23,772 nt of DNA from Verrucomicrobiota bacterium (GCA_014860005.1 JACZKP010000197.1:1-23772), one strand, 5' to 3'; counted from the first letter of the stretch, positions 7,501-15,901 are shown. Notes: a model not told the origin generated them from the sequence alone. Made by a program: numbers and translations.

Positions 7501-9706
7501 TTCCGCCCCGCCGGTCACGCTCGCGCAAAAGATTGCCGATTACGTGAACGGCGGCGGTTCGTTGCTCATTGCCTCGATGGAAGCGGTCACACGCCTGACC
7601 GAAGCGGGCTTGGCCAGCATGAACACGACGATTCTCCAGGTCCAATCCTACACCGAAGACCAGCCGGTGGACGCAATTCTCGGCGCCCCCGGCGATCCCG
7701 TCGGTGCTGGCATGGATACCCTGCTCGATTACACGCCCTATGACGAGTTGCTGGCCTTTCTCGCCTTTCTGGGAATCACCGATCCGTCGGACTGGATTGT
7801 GCCCACCACTAATGCCGCCCCCATCCTCCTTGCGGACGGACAGGTCGTTGGTGTGCGTTCACCCAAGACCGGCGTGGACCTGCCCGGTCGCGTGGTTTAT
7901 CTGTCGTTCCCACTGGATGCGGTGCCGCTAGGCAGCGGCAGCGGCAACAATCGCGCCGGTTTACTGCACAACATTCTGACCTTTCTCGCGCCCGAACCAG
8001 GCAGCAGCACACTCACCCTCGACAGCGATGTTTACTCGGTGCCGGGCCGCGCCATCATCGAAGTGGAGGACCTCGATCTTCAAGGGCTGGGCCAGACGAG
8101 TGTGACGGTCAGCAGTCCACAGCAATCCAACGAAGTTGCCTTGTTTGAAACCGTCCGACGCGGGCTTTTCCGCGGCAACCTGATTTTCACGCCCACGAAC
8201 ACCGGGCTGCCCGGCACGCTGCTGGTGGCGCCGGATGACACGGTGACAGCGAGTTATTTTGACGTGTCTGCCGGCCAGACGCGCGTGACCACCGCAGTCA
8301 TCGAAACCAACGCGCCGGTCATCAGCGACGTGTTCATCGAACCCGGCTACCTCGAAGCCATCGTGAGTTGGTCCACCTCCAAGCCCACCGATGCGCTTGT
8401 GCTATACAGCGAATCGCCGGACAGTTTTCCGATCAACTTCACGGCTTACGATCCGCTGCCCAGTCAGTATCACGAAGTGTTTCTCACCGGTTTGAAACCG
8501 AACACCACGTATTACCTGCGCGTTTCCAGTCGTGACCGCGCCGGCAACACAACCGTGGACGACAACGGCGGCCAGTTTTACACCTTTACCACGTTGCAGC
8601 CTTTGAGCCCACCGTGGTCGGACAACATGGAAACCAACAGCCTCCTGTGGTCGGTGATCTCACCCGATGAGTCTGAGACGCAATGGACCCGTGGCACGCC
8701 GGGCGGCGGCGAGACGGCAAACTCCCCGGTCAATTGCTGGGGCAGCAATCTCGGCGGCGGGCCGGTGAGTCTGTTGGAAAGCTATCTCATCAGTCCGGGG
8801 GTCTTGCTCAGTGGCGGCAACCGCGCCACGCTACGTTTCTGGCAGAACTACGATTTTCTACCGCAATCAGAATTCGAGTTTCAACTCGCCGGCATTTTCA
8901 TCATCACCAATGTGCTCACCTCGCCGCAGTTGCTCCGGCAATTGCCGGAGGACAGTTCCTTCGGCTGGGAGGAAATGACCGTTGATCTGACCCCCTACAT
9001 GGGCCACGTCGCGTATATCGCCTTCTATCACTTCCTGTTCTCGTTCGACGCCCCGCCCCGCTTGGGCTGGCTGGTGGATGATGTGTCCATCACGGTCGGG
9101 TCGGTCACACCCGGCACCCTGCAAATCACCAACGACCTCTGGCAGGCGGTGTTCGCGCTCACCGGCCCCACCGGACGTGTGGGCGGCGGACAATGGACCG
9201 TCATCACCAATGCAGCGCCCGGCGAATACGCCATTGAGTTTGGCGATGTTCCCTATCACACCACACCCCTCCCGCAAACCAATACACTGACCGCCGGGGG
9301 AACGATCACATTCCATGGCCAATACACTTTCGCCGACGCCAACGCGAATGGGATTCCTGACGGCTGGGAACAGGTCTATTTTGGAAGCGTTTCCCCCGGA
9401 CGCACCAGCCTTACGGACACGGACGATGACGGTTTGAGTGACTACGCGGAATATGTGGCGGGCACGAATCCGACCAATCAACTCTCCGCGTTGCGGCTGA
9501 CCCCGACCCTGTCACCCGGCGGGAGCAGTCTCGATCTTCAATGGCCTTCCGCACCCGGTCACGGCTACCGCGTCCTGCGGAGTGCCGATGCCTTCAACTG
9601 GACGCCGGCCACGGATTGGATTCGCGCTGCCGGTGCCATCACTGAAACCAATCTGCCCACACTTGGCAATTCACCGCAATTCCTGCGCGTGCAAGCCAGC
9701 CCTTGA
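4598..9706 (+). CDS. Large secreted KP-43-like subtilisin (peptidase S8) with multiple beta-sandwich domains
   Basis: This is a serine protease of 1702 residues from the ATG at 4598. The ATG at 4625 is equally plausible and sits right before the signal peptide. The frame is open from 4118, but that part only mirrors the phosphatase gene. Order: signal peptide ending FAQ; two propeptide-like segments (about 60-235); S8 domain with D251 (VADSGLD), H291 (HGTHVAG), oxyanion N402 (SAGNAGPG) and S500 (GGTSQAGPHVSG), so the triad is complete; a KP-43-type beta-barrel (about 580-705); beta-sandwich A1 (about 710-811); FN3-like F1 (811-905); a class-I-glutamine-amidotransferase-like fold (905-1130); A2 (1137-1240); F2 (1241-1335); a MAM/immune-inhibitor-A-like jelly roll (about 1345-1510); a calcium-binding type-3 repeat (DTDDDGLSDYAEYVAGTNP); and a C-terminal domain shared with two other genes here. 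It probably degrades extracellular protein. No Shine-Dalgarno sequence is visible. Confidence 0.95.
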   Translation: MNFDYANHVMFRRFVRRVGSSILVCLASFFLTIGVFAQSIRLRNEVITPEAPMAATAALAAAPEPAVSGLFLIQFTDSPQSAWREQLRGLGVELLHYVPEQAFVVKLEGARPGVLRQLGFVRWVGKYRPEYKLHRSLQTAVTSPPAESVGVAVLLSPLATDAETAVMRRSLDAVQQEGRHRFGRVLRGSLNPARLTALANSDYVLWIEPAPQMRLLDEVASRIVAGDGPPGQTLMQSLGYDGTGVTVAVADSGLDSGEISIMHPDIQGRVTALFHYGAPGQLEDAADEHSHGTHVAGIIAGNGAMGETDEQGFLYGVGVAPGASLIGQRMFDAQGGYAPPSSFEQLTRDAKRAGAEIGSNSWGDNTQGRYDISAMEFDELVRDADLLTLGDQPYILEFSAGNAGPGARTINTPAVAKNVIATGASNNDRRNLPIEEFTIYDTGPETMADFSSRGPCEDGRIKPDLVAPGSWIASLRSIYANDDFAWWPISGSYMYQGGTSQAGPHVSGAAAVFVQYYRAHHGGATPSPALVKAALINSATDMDDAEDTDPVPNNDEGWGRLNLPALIASERHYDFTDQTALLTNNAVYEKRILIGSADEPLKVTLAYTDVPGNPAAVIALVNDLDLEVVAPDGRLYRGNRFNFGESIPDAAGADTINNVEAVHLFTPVPGEYIVRVRAWRVVQDARRDTAAIDQDFALVVSGAFGIPGVGIVTFNRPVYRAPDQIRLTLVDYDLAGQPGVNLLLRSGAEPAGENVTLFAHGSSGLFTGAIATATSPAIGQLHIAHGNVIEAVYADAAPPANRVFTALADLVPPVIAGVRATNRFGQPLVSWTTDEETKAIVYYGVSTPSLAQTNIVFDTAHEFALLNFPPDTVIQFMAVAEDAAGNRTTNDNGGLLFTVTNLPAPGVFLLDSYTDSGGFIAAPPLSGYTDALNVLGRPYSVFDARSGVEPSLTELQAYRTVIWRMDEISAPPVTLAQKIADYVNGGGSLLIASMEAVTRLTEAGLASMNTTILQVQSYTEDQPVDAILGAPGDPVGAGMDTLLDYTPYDELLAFLAFLGITDPSDWIVPTTNAAPILLADGQVVGVRSPKTGVDLPGRVVYLSFPLDAVPLGSGSGNNRAGLLHNILTFLAPEPGSSTLTLDSDVYSVPGRAIIEVEDLDLQGLGQTSVTVSSPQQSNEVALFETVRRGLFRGNLIFTPTNTGLPGTLLVAPDDTVTASYFDVSAGQTRVTTAVIETNAPVISDVFIEPGYLEAIVSWSTSKPTDALVLYSESPDSFPINFTAYDPLPSQYHEVFLTGLKPNTTYYLRVSSRDRAGNTTVDDNGGQFYTFTTLQPLSPPWSDNMETNSLLWSVISPDESETQWTRGTPGGGETANSPVNCWGSNLGGGPVSLLESYLISPGVLLSGGNRATLRFWQNYDFLPQSEFEFQLAGIFIITNVLTSPQLLRQLPEDSSFGWEEMTVDLTPYMGHVAYIAFYHFLFSFDAPPRLGWLVDDVSITVGSVTPGTLQITNDLWQAVFALTGPTGRVGGGQWTVITNAAPGEYAIEFGDVPYHTTPLPQTNTLTAGGTITFHGQYTFADANANGIPDGWEQVYFGSVSPGRTSLTDTDDDGLSDYAEYVAGTNPTNQLSALRLTPTLSPGGSSLDLQWPSAPGHGYRVLRSADAFNWTPATDWIRAAGAITETNLPTLGNSPQFLRVQASP

Positions 9707-10324
9707 GCAGCCAGCTCTCCTTTCAACAACTGAAAGCAGATCCACACGCATCTGGGAGAGCACCTCCGTCAGGTGGCCGGACGCCGGCGCCATGCCAGCG
9801 CCGGGAACACCGACAGCCAGAGCGTAGAGGGAGCGTAAAGGGATCTTGGTTTTGGATACTCCGGCTTTGTTTCCCCGGTTTTGACCCCGGCCCGCAGGTG
9901 AGGAGCGGAATCTGCCGCTGCGATTTATTCGGACGTTGTGAGGGCAAGAATTCTGGTGCCGAACAGTCCCCGGTCAAAGGCGCTTCCGGAGGCACGGAAA
10001 AAGAGGGACGGGCAGAAATGCGTTGCCGACAATTCTGGGAGTGCTGCAACTTTCCAGTGGTCGAATGACACCACGACTGGAGCGGTCGTGAAAATGTATG
10101 AGTTTACAGAACCAAGACCTCTTTTGGGGCTGGCTTTTCTTGGCCAGCTTGATCAGCCCGGTTCGTCCCTTGCTCAAAGGACATATCCCATCATCGCGAC
10201 CGTGGTCGGAATCCAAATTGTTACCAGCAGGCCAGAGACAACACTCCATCGCCCACGACGATAATGGCGAACACAGAAACCCGCGGCACTGCCGGACAGG
10301 ATCAATGAGCCGGTCGGCGCAGCA
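9707..10324. other. Non-coding stretch with hairpins; no supportable gene
   Basis: This is about 620 bases between the protease and a small minus-strand gene. The open frames here (about 110-120 codons on both strands) have unnatural composition and no recognisable domains. Three small stems are visible in addition to the 9784-9804 hairpin: 10072-10077 with 10085-10090, and the mutually exclusive pair 10129-10134 with 10143-10148 or 10127-10132 with 10154-10159. The stretch could hold decayed coding sequence, a repeat or an untranslated RNA. Confidence 0.5.
9784..9804 (+). terminator. GC hairpin downstream of the subtilase
   Basis: CCGGCGC (9784-9790) and GCGCCGG (9798-9804) form a perfect 7-bp all-GC stem with a 7-base loop, 77 bases after the protease stop codon. 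No T-run follows. It is the best terminator candidate for the protease transcript. Confidence 0.4.
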
Positions 10325-10573
10325 TCACGTTGGTCCCGGAGTGCCAGCGGATCGCCGAGAGTAATAAATAGCCGCAGCGATCATCGCCGAACCGGTCAAC
10401 CAGCACCCGAAGCGATACAATTCCGACAACTCGGGCCGCAGGGAAATAGAGGTCACGCCCGGTTTGCTCATGGCAGCCACGACTTGCTCGCGCTGGAGAT
10501 AGTCCGAGAGGATGGGGGCGGCCACCAACAAGCCGCCCATGATGACCAGGGTTACGGCGATGGATGTTTTCAT
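10325..10573 (-). CDS. Small two-helix membrane protein, function unknown
   Basis: This 82-residue protein starts MKTSIAVTLVIMGGLLVAAP, a clear first membrane helix. A polar stretch of about 28 residues follows, then a second helix around residues 52-70 (CWLTGSAMIAAAIYYS) and a short Arg/Ser-rich tail. The first helix could also be an uncleaved signal anchor. I do not recognise a named family. The gene is divergent from the S1/P1 nuclease gene with 121 bp between them, so their promoters share that gap. The coherent helix pattern and the ATG start support a real gene over the overlapping 125-codon frame. Confidence 0.6.
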   Translation of the reverse strand: MKTSIAVTLVIMGGLLVAAPILSDYLQREQVVAAMSKPGVTSISLRPELSELYRFGCWLTGSAMIAAAIYYSRRSAGTPGPT

Positions 10574-10694
10574 CTGAGTTTGAATAGCGTTTACGAAAGT
10601 TCTGCACTACGAGCGTCATCTTGGCAAGCCTCTGCATGATTGAACTAATTTTGCTTTTTGCATTTTCCCCATTGGACACTAGAGTCCCGGCAAC

Positions 10695-11762
10695 GTGAAT
10701 AGGTTCAATTTGATGAAGTGGTTGTTCAAGCCAAGCGCAGCTTGGTTTCTGGCGGGCGCATTATTTGTTTCCAGCGCCGCCGCCTGGGATTACGAAGGGC
10801 ATCGCGCGGTCAATCAACTCGCGCTGGCGGCGTTGCCGGCGGATTTTCCCGCGTTCGTGCGGACACCGGCGGCGCGGGAACGCATCGCGTTTCTGGGCGG
10901 CGAACCGGATCGCTGGCGCAACATGGGCAACGAACTGCCGCTGGTGCATTTCAACGGGCCGGATCATTACTTCGATCTGGAGGACCTCGAGGACCACGGT
11001 CTGACGCCGGACACGCTGCCGATTTTTCGATATGAATTCACGGCGCAACTGACGCTGGCGCGTGCGGCTCGGCCTGAAAAATTTGCGCCCATTGATCCGG
11101 CAAAGAACCGTGACCGCACGCGCGAACTGGCAGGCTTCGCTCCGTGGGCCATTGTCGAGTACTGTGGCAAGTTAAAATCGGGATTCTCCTATCTCAAGGC
11201 GTATCAGGAGTACGGCGGCACGCCGGAGGAGATTGCCAACGCGCAACAGAACATCATCTACATCATGGGCGTGATGGGTCATTTCGTGGGAGATTGCGCG
11301 CAGCCGTTGCACGTGACGAAGCATCATCACGGTTGGGTGGGAGCCAATCCGCGCGGCTACGCCACCAACAGCAGCATTCACTCGTGGATTGACGGTGGCT
11401 TCTTTCGCAAGACCGGCGGGATTCAGGCGGCCACGCTCGCGGGCAAAGTCCGGCCCGCAAAGATTGTCGGTGATCCGACCAAGCCGGAGGATTTGTTCCG
11501 GCAGGTGATGGTGTATTTGCGGGATACCCACAAGCAGGTGGAGCCGCTGTATCAACTTAACCAGGCGGGCAAGTTGTCCGGCGAGGGTGAAGCGGGACTG
11601 GAGGGCCGCGCGTTTCTGGAAGGGCAACTCGTGAAAGGTGGTCAGATGCTGGGCGACCTGTGGTTTTCCGCCTGGCAACAGGCGACGGAGGACCGGTTCC
11701 TGATTCGGCAGTTGACGCAACGCTCGGCAGCCAATGCTGCAAAGAGTGGCGAACCGGAATGA
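10695..11762 (+). CDS. Secreted S1/P1-type zinc nuclease
   Basis: This 355-residue protein starts at a GTG (10695). The in-frame ATG at 10713 gives an equally good signal peptide. Cleavage after SSAAA leaves Trp31 as the mature N-terminus, and in S1/P1 nucleases the N-terminal Trp itself binds zinc. His36 is five residues on, matching the Trp1-His6 spacing of P1 nuclease. Further ligand motifs are H196-FVG-D200 with H206 (GHFVGDCAQPLH) and H229-SWI-D233. Together these match the trinuclear zinc site of the phospholipase C/P1 nuclease family. Family members cut single-stranded DNA or RNA and release 3' phosphates from mononucleotides, and some act on lipids. Length and layout are normal for the family. 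It probably acts in the periplasm or outside the cell, alongside two other nuclease-fold genes in this window. Confidence 0.92.
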   Translation: MNRFNLMKWLFKPSAAWFLAGALFVSSAAAWDYEGHRAVNQLALAALPADFPAFVRTPAARERIAFLGGEPDRWRNMGNELPLVHFNGPDHYFDLEDLEDHGLTPDTLPIFRYEFTAQLTLARAARPEKFAPIDPAKNRDRTRELAGFAPWAIVEYCGKLKSGFSYLKAYQEYGGTPEEIANAQQNIIYIMGVMGHFVGDCAQPLHVTKHHHGWVGANPRGYATNSSIHSWIDGGFFRKTGGIQAATLAGKVRPAKIVGDPTKPEDLFRQVMVYLRDTHKQVEPLYQLNQAGKLSGEGEAGLEGRAFLEGQLVKGGQMLGDLWFSAWQQATEDRFLIRQLTQRSAANAAKSGEPE

Positions 11763-11838
11763 CCTGCCTTGCTGGCGACTAAACGAGCTGTGCTTGCATA
11801 AAAGTGTAACCTGACCGCTCCTTTACAATTCCAGGCTT

Positions 11839-12204
11839 ATGAAAAATGTACTGGCCATTCGCATCGCCGCACTGCTGGGGTTTCTGGCGGTAGCGTTGGG
11901 CGCTTTCGGCGCGCACGGACTCGAAGGAATCCTGACGCGACACGACCGGGTGGCGACATGGGAGACGGCGGTATTCTATCATTTCATTCACGCGGTGGTG
12001 CTCCTCGTGTTGGCGCAACGCAGGCCGGTGTTGAGCGGTCCGTGGTGGAGTTTATTTGCTGGGATCGTGATTTTTTCCGGCACCCTGTACTGTTTGGCGC
12101 TGACAAATTTGAAATGGCTGGGCGCGATCACGCCGATTGGCGGCGTCAGTTTCCTGGTGGGTTGGCTGTGGCTGATGGTGAGTCCGGGCAAGTCGGATTC
12201 CTGA
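11839..12204 (+). CDS. DUF423 family inner-membrane protein
   Basis: This 121-residue hydrophobic protein has about four membrane helices. The family signatures are clear: a LGAFGAHGL segment near the N-terminus, W-TAVFYHFIHA in the second helix, FSGTLYCLAL in the third, and LGAITPIGG before the last helix. DUF423 proteins (YgdD in E. coli) are widespread and have no established function. The gene starts 76 bp after the nuclease, so co-transcription is possible. A weak AGG lies just before the ATG. Confidence 0.93.
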   Translation: MKNVLAIRIAALLGFLAVALGAFGAHGLEGILTRHDRVATWETAVFYHFIHAVVLLVLAQRRPVLSGPWWSLFAGIVIFSGTLYCLALTNLKWLGAITPIGGVSFLVGWLWLMVSPGKSDS

Positions 12205-12319
12205 AGCCATAGCGTCGTTTGCTCCGCTGGCCGGCATCCGCACCCCCAAAATGAGGGCATGGCGCAATGATTCCTCGCGGATTAACTTCCACACCTCAAT
12301 GAACGAACTTAACGATGAC

Positions 12320-14389
12320 ATGAAGCAATCAACGAAGCTCAAATCTCCGCTCACGCGCACATGGGGCGTTGCCGCCTTGCTCCTAACGCTCCTGCCAACC
12401 GCCCGGGCCGAGCCGTTGACGCAGGTGAAGGTAATGAGTTTCAACATCTGGGTGCAGGGCGCGCACGGGTTGAGCAACGTGGTGGAAGCCATCCGCACAA
12501 GCGACGCCGACTTGGTGGGATTGCAGGAGTGCAATGCCACCACGGCGCAGACCATCGCGACCAGCCTTGGCTTTCACGTTATGCCCGCGTCGGGTTGTTC
12601 CATCGTCAGCCGGTATCCGATTGTGGACTCGCAGACCATCGGCAGTTCAACGCGCGTTACCGTCGAACCGCATCCCGGCCAGCGGCTGCATTTGTTCAAC
12701 TGCCATTTGCCGGCGTATCCCTACGGTCCCTATGACCTGAAGAATGGCCAATCGCAGGCGTTCGTGATCAACCAGGAAAATCAGACCCGAATGCCGCCAT
12801 TGAATCTCTTGCTCAATGCCATGCAACCCTGGCTCGCCGGCCCGGATGCGTGCTTTCTGACCGGTGACTTCAACGCGCCGTCGCACCTGGATTATGCGGA
12901 CTTTCCGTGGCCAACCTCCGTGGTGACGGTGGAAGCCGGTCTGGGCGATTCGTATCGCGAGATGCATCCGGGCAATCGCAAGTTCCCCGGTCAGTTCGCC
13001 TACGACGAGCCGGGCATCACTTGGACACCGCGAACGGATCAGGAGCCGGAAGGCGTCTTCGACCGGATTGATTTCCTGTATTACTCGCTCGGTGATGGTG
13101 CGACGCCGACTCATTGCATCGAATTAGACGCGCGCAACAGTGCGAACCCCTGGCCCTCGGATCATCGCGCTGTATTGACGACGTTCACGCTGACGCCGCC
13201 GACGCTGGGCGGCACGGTGAGTGCGCCGTTTCCCGCGAACAACGCCACAAACGTTCGCGGCAACATGCTGCTGACCTGGTTGCCCGCTTCAAACATGATG
13301 TCGCAAGCGATTTACTTCGGCACAAACAGCCCCGGCGAATTTCGCGTGAACACGACCAACAGTTATTTCTCGCCCGGCTCGCTGTTGCCCGGCACGACGT
13401 ATTTCTGGCGGGTGGACACGACAACTTCGGGCGGCGCGATCATCGGGGCAGTCTGGTCATTCACCACGGCGGCGGTGGTTTCGCAAACTTATGAGTGGAC
13501 GTTTGCCTTGAGCAATCTCACCGGGGCGTTGGGCAAGGGCGTGCTCACGTTTACCGATGCGACGACTTCAAATCTGACAGTATTTGGCACCACGGACGGT
13601 TCAACCGTGCCGCACGTCGGCGGTCAGGCTGCGAAGCTCATGCGCGTGCCACAGATGCCGTCACCGCAGAACGGTTATCTGGTAACGTTCACCGACAGCG
13701 GCCCCAACGGCGGCGGCGTTTACCTCAATCAATACACCATCGTGCAGGACCTGCTCGTTCCGTCGCCGCTGGACTGGGCGGCGATGTTCAACACCAATCC
13801 CGGCAACGCCAACGATGCCGACTTCTACATTGCCGGCAATGGTTCGGTGGGAATCGCTGCGCTGGGCTACTCCAGCGCCGGCGTCATCGCGGCCAATACC
13901 TGGTATCGGATTGCCGTTAGCGCCGATCTGGGGGCGGGCACGGTTTCGTACTACGTCAACGGAACGCCGGTGCATACGCGAACCGGATCATCGCTGCTCG
14001 ATGGACGATTCGCGCTGTATTCCAACCTTGATCCTGGCCCGGACCTGTTGTTGTTCAATGAGGGTGACACTTCCGGCAATTACACCCATCAACTGTATCT
14101 TGGCGCTTGGGCGTTTGTGGATCGCACCTTGACGGCGGCGGAGATTTCAGCGCTGGGTGGGCCGAAGGCGAGTGGCATTTTTTCGGGACCAGCGTTGAAG
14201 GCATCCGTCACGCGCGACGGTGACGATTTGCGGTTGAGTTGGGCCGGTGGTAAAGGCCCGTTTCAGGTGCAGCGAGCGGCATCCCTCCTTACCTCCGGAT
14301 GGGACAACGCAAGTTCGCCATCCTACGAACGAATGTTCAGTGAGCCGATAGCGGCGGGCGCAATGTTCTTTCGAGTCATGGGGAATTAA
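12320..14389 (+). CDS. Secreted EEP-fold nuclease/phosphatase fused to an FN3-like and a lectin-like domain
   Basis: This protein has 689 residues from the ATG at 12320, which opens a signal peptide ending ARA-EP. ATGs at 12251 and 12299 only lengthen its front. Domain 1 (about 34-292) is an endonuclease/exonuclease/phosphatase fold with a complete set of motifs: MSFNIW (N42), VGLQE, a histidine in NCHLPAYP, TGDFNAPSH, RIDF and SDHRAV. The substrate may be DNA, RNA or a phosphoester lipid. Domain 2 (about 295-390) is FN3/Ig-like. Domain 3 (391-621) is a concanavalin/LamG-like sandwich, nearly duplicated in the PEP-CTERM gene at 15970. Domain 4 (626-689) is the C-terminal domain shared with two other secreted proteins here. 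The stop codon is 24 bases from that of the convergent LuxR gene. Fusion to a lectin-like domain suggests tethering to polysaccharide. Confidence 0.92.
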   Translation: MKQSTKLKSPLTRTWGVAALLLTLLPTARAEPLTQVKVMSFNIWVQGAHGLSNVVEAIRTSDADLVGLQECNATTAQTIATSLGFHVMPASGCSIVSRYPIVDSQTIGSSTRVTVEPHPGQRLHLFNCHLPAYPYGPYDLKNGQSQAFVINQENQTRMPPLNLLLNAMQPWLAGPDACFLTGDFNAPSHLDYADFPWPTSVVTVEAGLGDSYREMHPGNRKFPGQFAYDEPGITWTPRTDQEPEGVFDRIDFLYYSLGDGATPTHCIELDARNSANPWPSDHRAVLTTFTLTPPTLGGTVSAPFPANNATNVRGNMLLTWLPASNMMSQAIYFGTNSPGEFRVNTTNSYFSPGSLLPGTTYFWRVDTTTSGGAIIGAVWSFTTAAVVSQTYEWTFALSNLTGALGKGVLTFTDATTSNLTVFGTTDGSTVPHVGGQAAKLMRVPQMPSPQNGYLVTFTDSGPNGGGVYLNQYTIVQDLLVPSPLDWAAMFNTNPGNANDADFYIAGNGSVGIAALGYSSAGVIAANTWYRIAVSADLGAGTVSYYVNGTPVHTRTGSSLLDGRFALYSNLDPGPDLLLFNEGDTSGNYTHQLYLGAWAFVDRTLTAAEISALGGPKASGIFSGPALKASVTRDGDDLRLSWAGGKGPFQVQRAASLLTSGWDNASSPSYERMFSEPIAAGAMFFRVMGN

Positions 14390-14413
14390 ACGGAAGGAAC
14401 GGCTTCGGCGATT

Positions 14414-15712
14414 TCACCTTTCCAGATACTGCACCACGGCCTCGGTGCGCGTGTGGACATTGAGCCGCTCGAAGATTTTCTTGATGTGTCCGCGCACCGT
14501 CCAGGTGCTGATGCCAAGGGCGGGCGCGATTTCCTTGTCAATGTAACCCTTGCTGAGCAAGGCCAGCACGTCGCGCTCGCGGCGGGTGAGCCGGGCCAGG
14601 CCGCTCGTGCCGCGCGTCGCGGGCGGTTGCAGCAGTCCTTTGAAATAATTCTGTACCCGCCGGGAGATTTCATCTGCGGACAAGTCGGGTTCTCCGATGC
14701 CGTTAAGTAGCGGCGCGAGTATGTTGGCCGGCTCGACGCGATTCAGCAGATAAACGCCCACGCCGCCGGGTGTGGCCAAGAACAACTGGTCGCTGTCCAC
14801 GTACACCGAGTAAGTCACCATGGTTGCGTCCGGGCTGGTGGTCGGCAACTCGCTGTCCGCAGTGATGCCGCACTGCTCGGCCAGGAGATGGTTGGCGAGA
14901 ATCAAGTGAGGTTGATGGCGCTTGAGCGCGCGTGGCAGTGATTCCGCGGAGTCGCAGGTGAACCCCGCGAACCTGGCTTGCTGATGAATGGCCCAACTCA
15001 ACGCCCGGCTTATCCCGGTGTCGGATTCCAGCAGCAATACGCGGCTAATACTGGCGCGGCCCATCGGCAGATTTCCGCGGGGCGCATTGATCATGGTGTG
15101 AAGAGTCATGTACGTCCACATGAGCGGATTGGCCGACCACTCGAAACCCACAGTGACTTCTCGCGGGAATGTGCCGCACGCCGCCTTCCAGCCTTTGGTG
15201 ACGATGGTCTGGTAAATCCAGTGGGCGCTCTCTGCCGCTTCATCCAGGTCGGTGGTGCCGAGGGGAAAGAAATGGGCGACGCCGGCGTGTTCGATCCGCA
15301 CCGTCAAATCCTCCGCGGCTTTGTCTGCGGCGGGAAAGGGATGTCGTCGCAACAGCAGCCGCTGTCGCCAGTAACGCGGATCGGTTTTCGGAAAATCATC
15401 ATTGCCAGCGCTCCGTGACGAATGCCGACGCAACACAGCTTCCCAACCTTCAGCGACAATCATGTCATGAAGTGACCGGGCCTCGACTGCCGCCGCCGGT
15501 TTGGCGCGGGCAGCCAGCGAGAACGTATGTCGCCGGCCAGCGTGTTGTATTTTCACCGACCAACGCTTGAGAGCGAAACGGCGTCCGGCGCGGGTGTAGG
15601 AGTTTTTGAAGAGGCGTTGCTGCCAATGGCGAATTACTTGGGATTCAGAGGTGCCGGAGCTTACCGATTCCGTCGGCACGACCGGGAGACTGCTTGGACG
15701 CTGCTTGAACAC
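14414..15712 (-). CDS. LuxR-type regulator with tandem N-terminal modules and a degenerate receiver
   Basis: This 432-residue regulator starts at a GTG. The C-terminus (about 375-432) is a full LuxR/FixJ helix-turn-helix: LTRRERDVLALLSKGYIDKEIA, then GISTWTVRGHIKKIF. Residues 222-340 look like a receiver (LLLESD near 228), but the phosphoacceptor position is Asn274 (LILAN) rather than Asp. The N-terminus holds two copies of a module of about 68 residues (28-96 and 113-181). Each begins with W-x-x-R-L and ends in G-W-x-A, and the key tryptophans are 60 residues apart in both (W30/W90 and W115/W175). The modules resemble the arm-binding domain of tyrosine recombinases (strand-turn-strand, an R/H-x-F-x-L strand, an Ala-rich helix), but that is inference. 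It is divergent from the PEP-CTERM gene and convergent with the EEP fusion gene, so both are candidate targets. Confidence 0.88.
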   Translation of the reverse strand: MFKQRPSSLPVVPTESVSSGTSESQVIRHWQQRLFKNSYTRAGRRFALKRWSVKIQHAGRRHTFSLAARAKPAAAVEARSLHDMIVAEGWEAVLRRHSSRSAGNDDFPKTDPRYWRQRLLLRRHPFPAADKAAEDLTVRIEHAGVAHFFPLGTTDLDEAAESAHWIYQTIVTKGWKAACGTFPREVTVGFEWSANPLMWTYMTLHTMINAPRGNLPMGRASISRVLLLESDTGISRALSWAIHQQARFAGFTCDSAESLPRALKRHQPHLILANHLLAEQCGITADSELPTTSPDATMVTYSVYVDSDQLFLATPGGVGVYLLNRVEPANILAPLLNGIGEPDLSADEISRRVQNYFKGLLQPPATRGTSGLARLTRRERDVLALLSKGYIDKEIAPALGISTWTVRGHIKKIFERLNVHTRTEAVVQYLER

Positions 15713-15901
15713 CAGATGATAAAACCGTCAATCGCCAGGGCGCGTCAACCTTGAACCTCGTGAATGACGCTGGCTGTCTGAACTCAAAAGAACCCCCAAT
15801 TAGGGCGTGGCCGCCCGGGGTGACCCTCTCGTCGGTGTCGCTTGCGCCATGCACGCATGCGATTGGCCTGCCTTTTGTGGCTGGCCCGAGCCATGGCCTT
15901 C

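Noticed and set aside
9703..10264. Open frames of about 108-121 codons downstream of the subtilase
   Set aside because: They have no recognisable family, poor composition and competing frames on both strands. A small conserved peptide cannot be excluded without a search.
10302..10679. 125-codon minus-strand frame over the small membrane gene
   Set aside because: The alternative 82-codon frame has two clear membrane helices, while this one is His/Arg-rich with no domain.
12242..12257. CCCCC-AAAATGA-GGG stretch as a third copy of the intergenic hairpin
   Set aside because: Only three base pairs form and the TTGT tail is missing.
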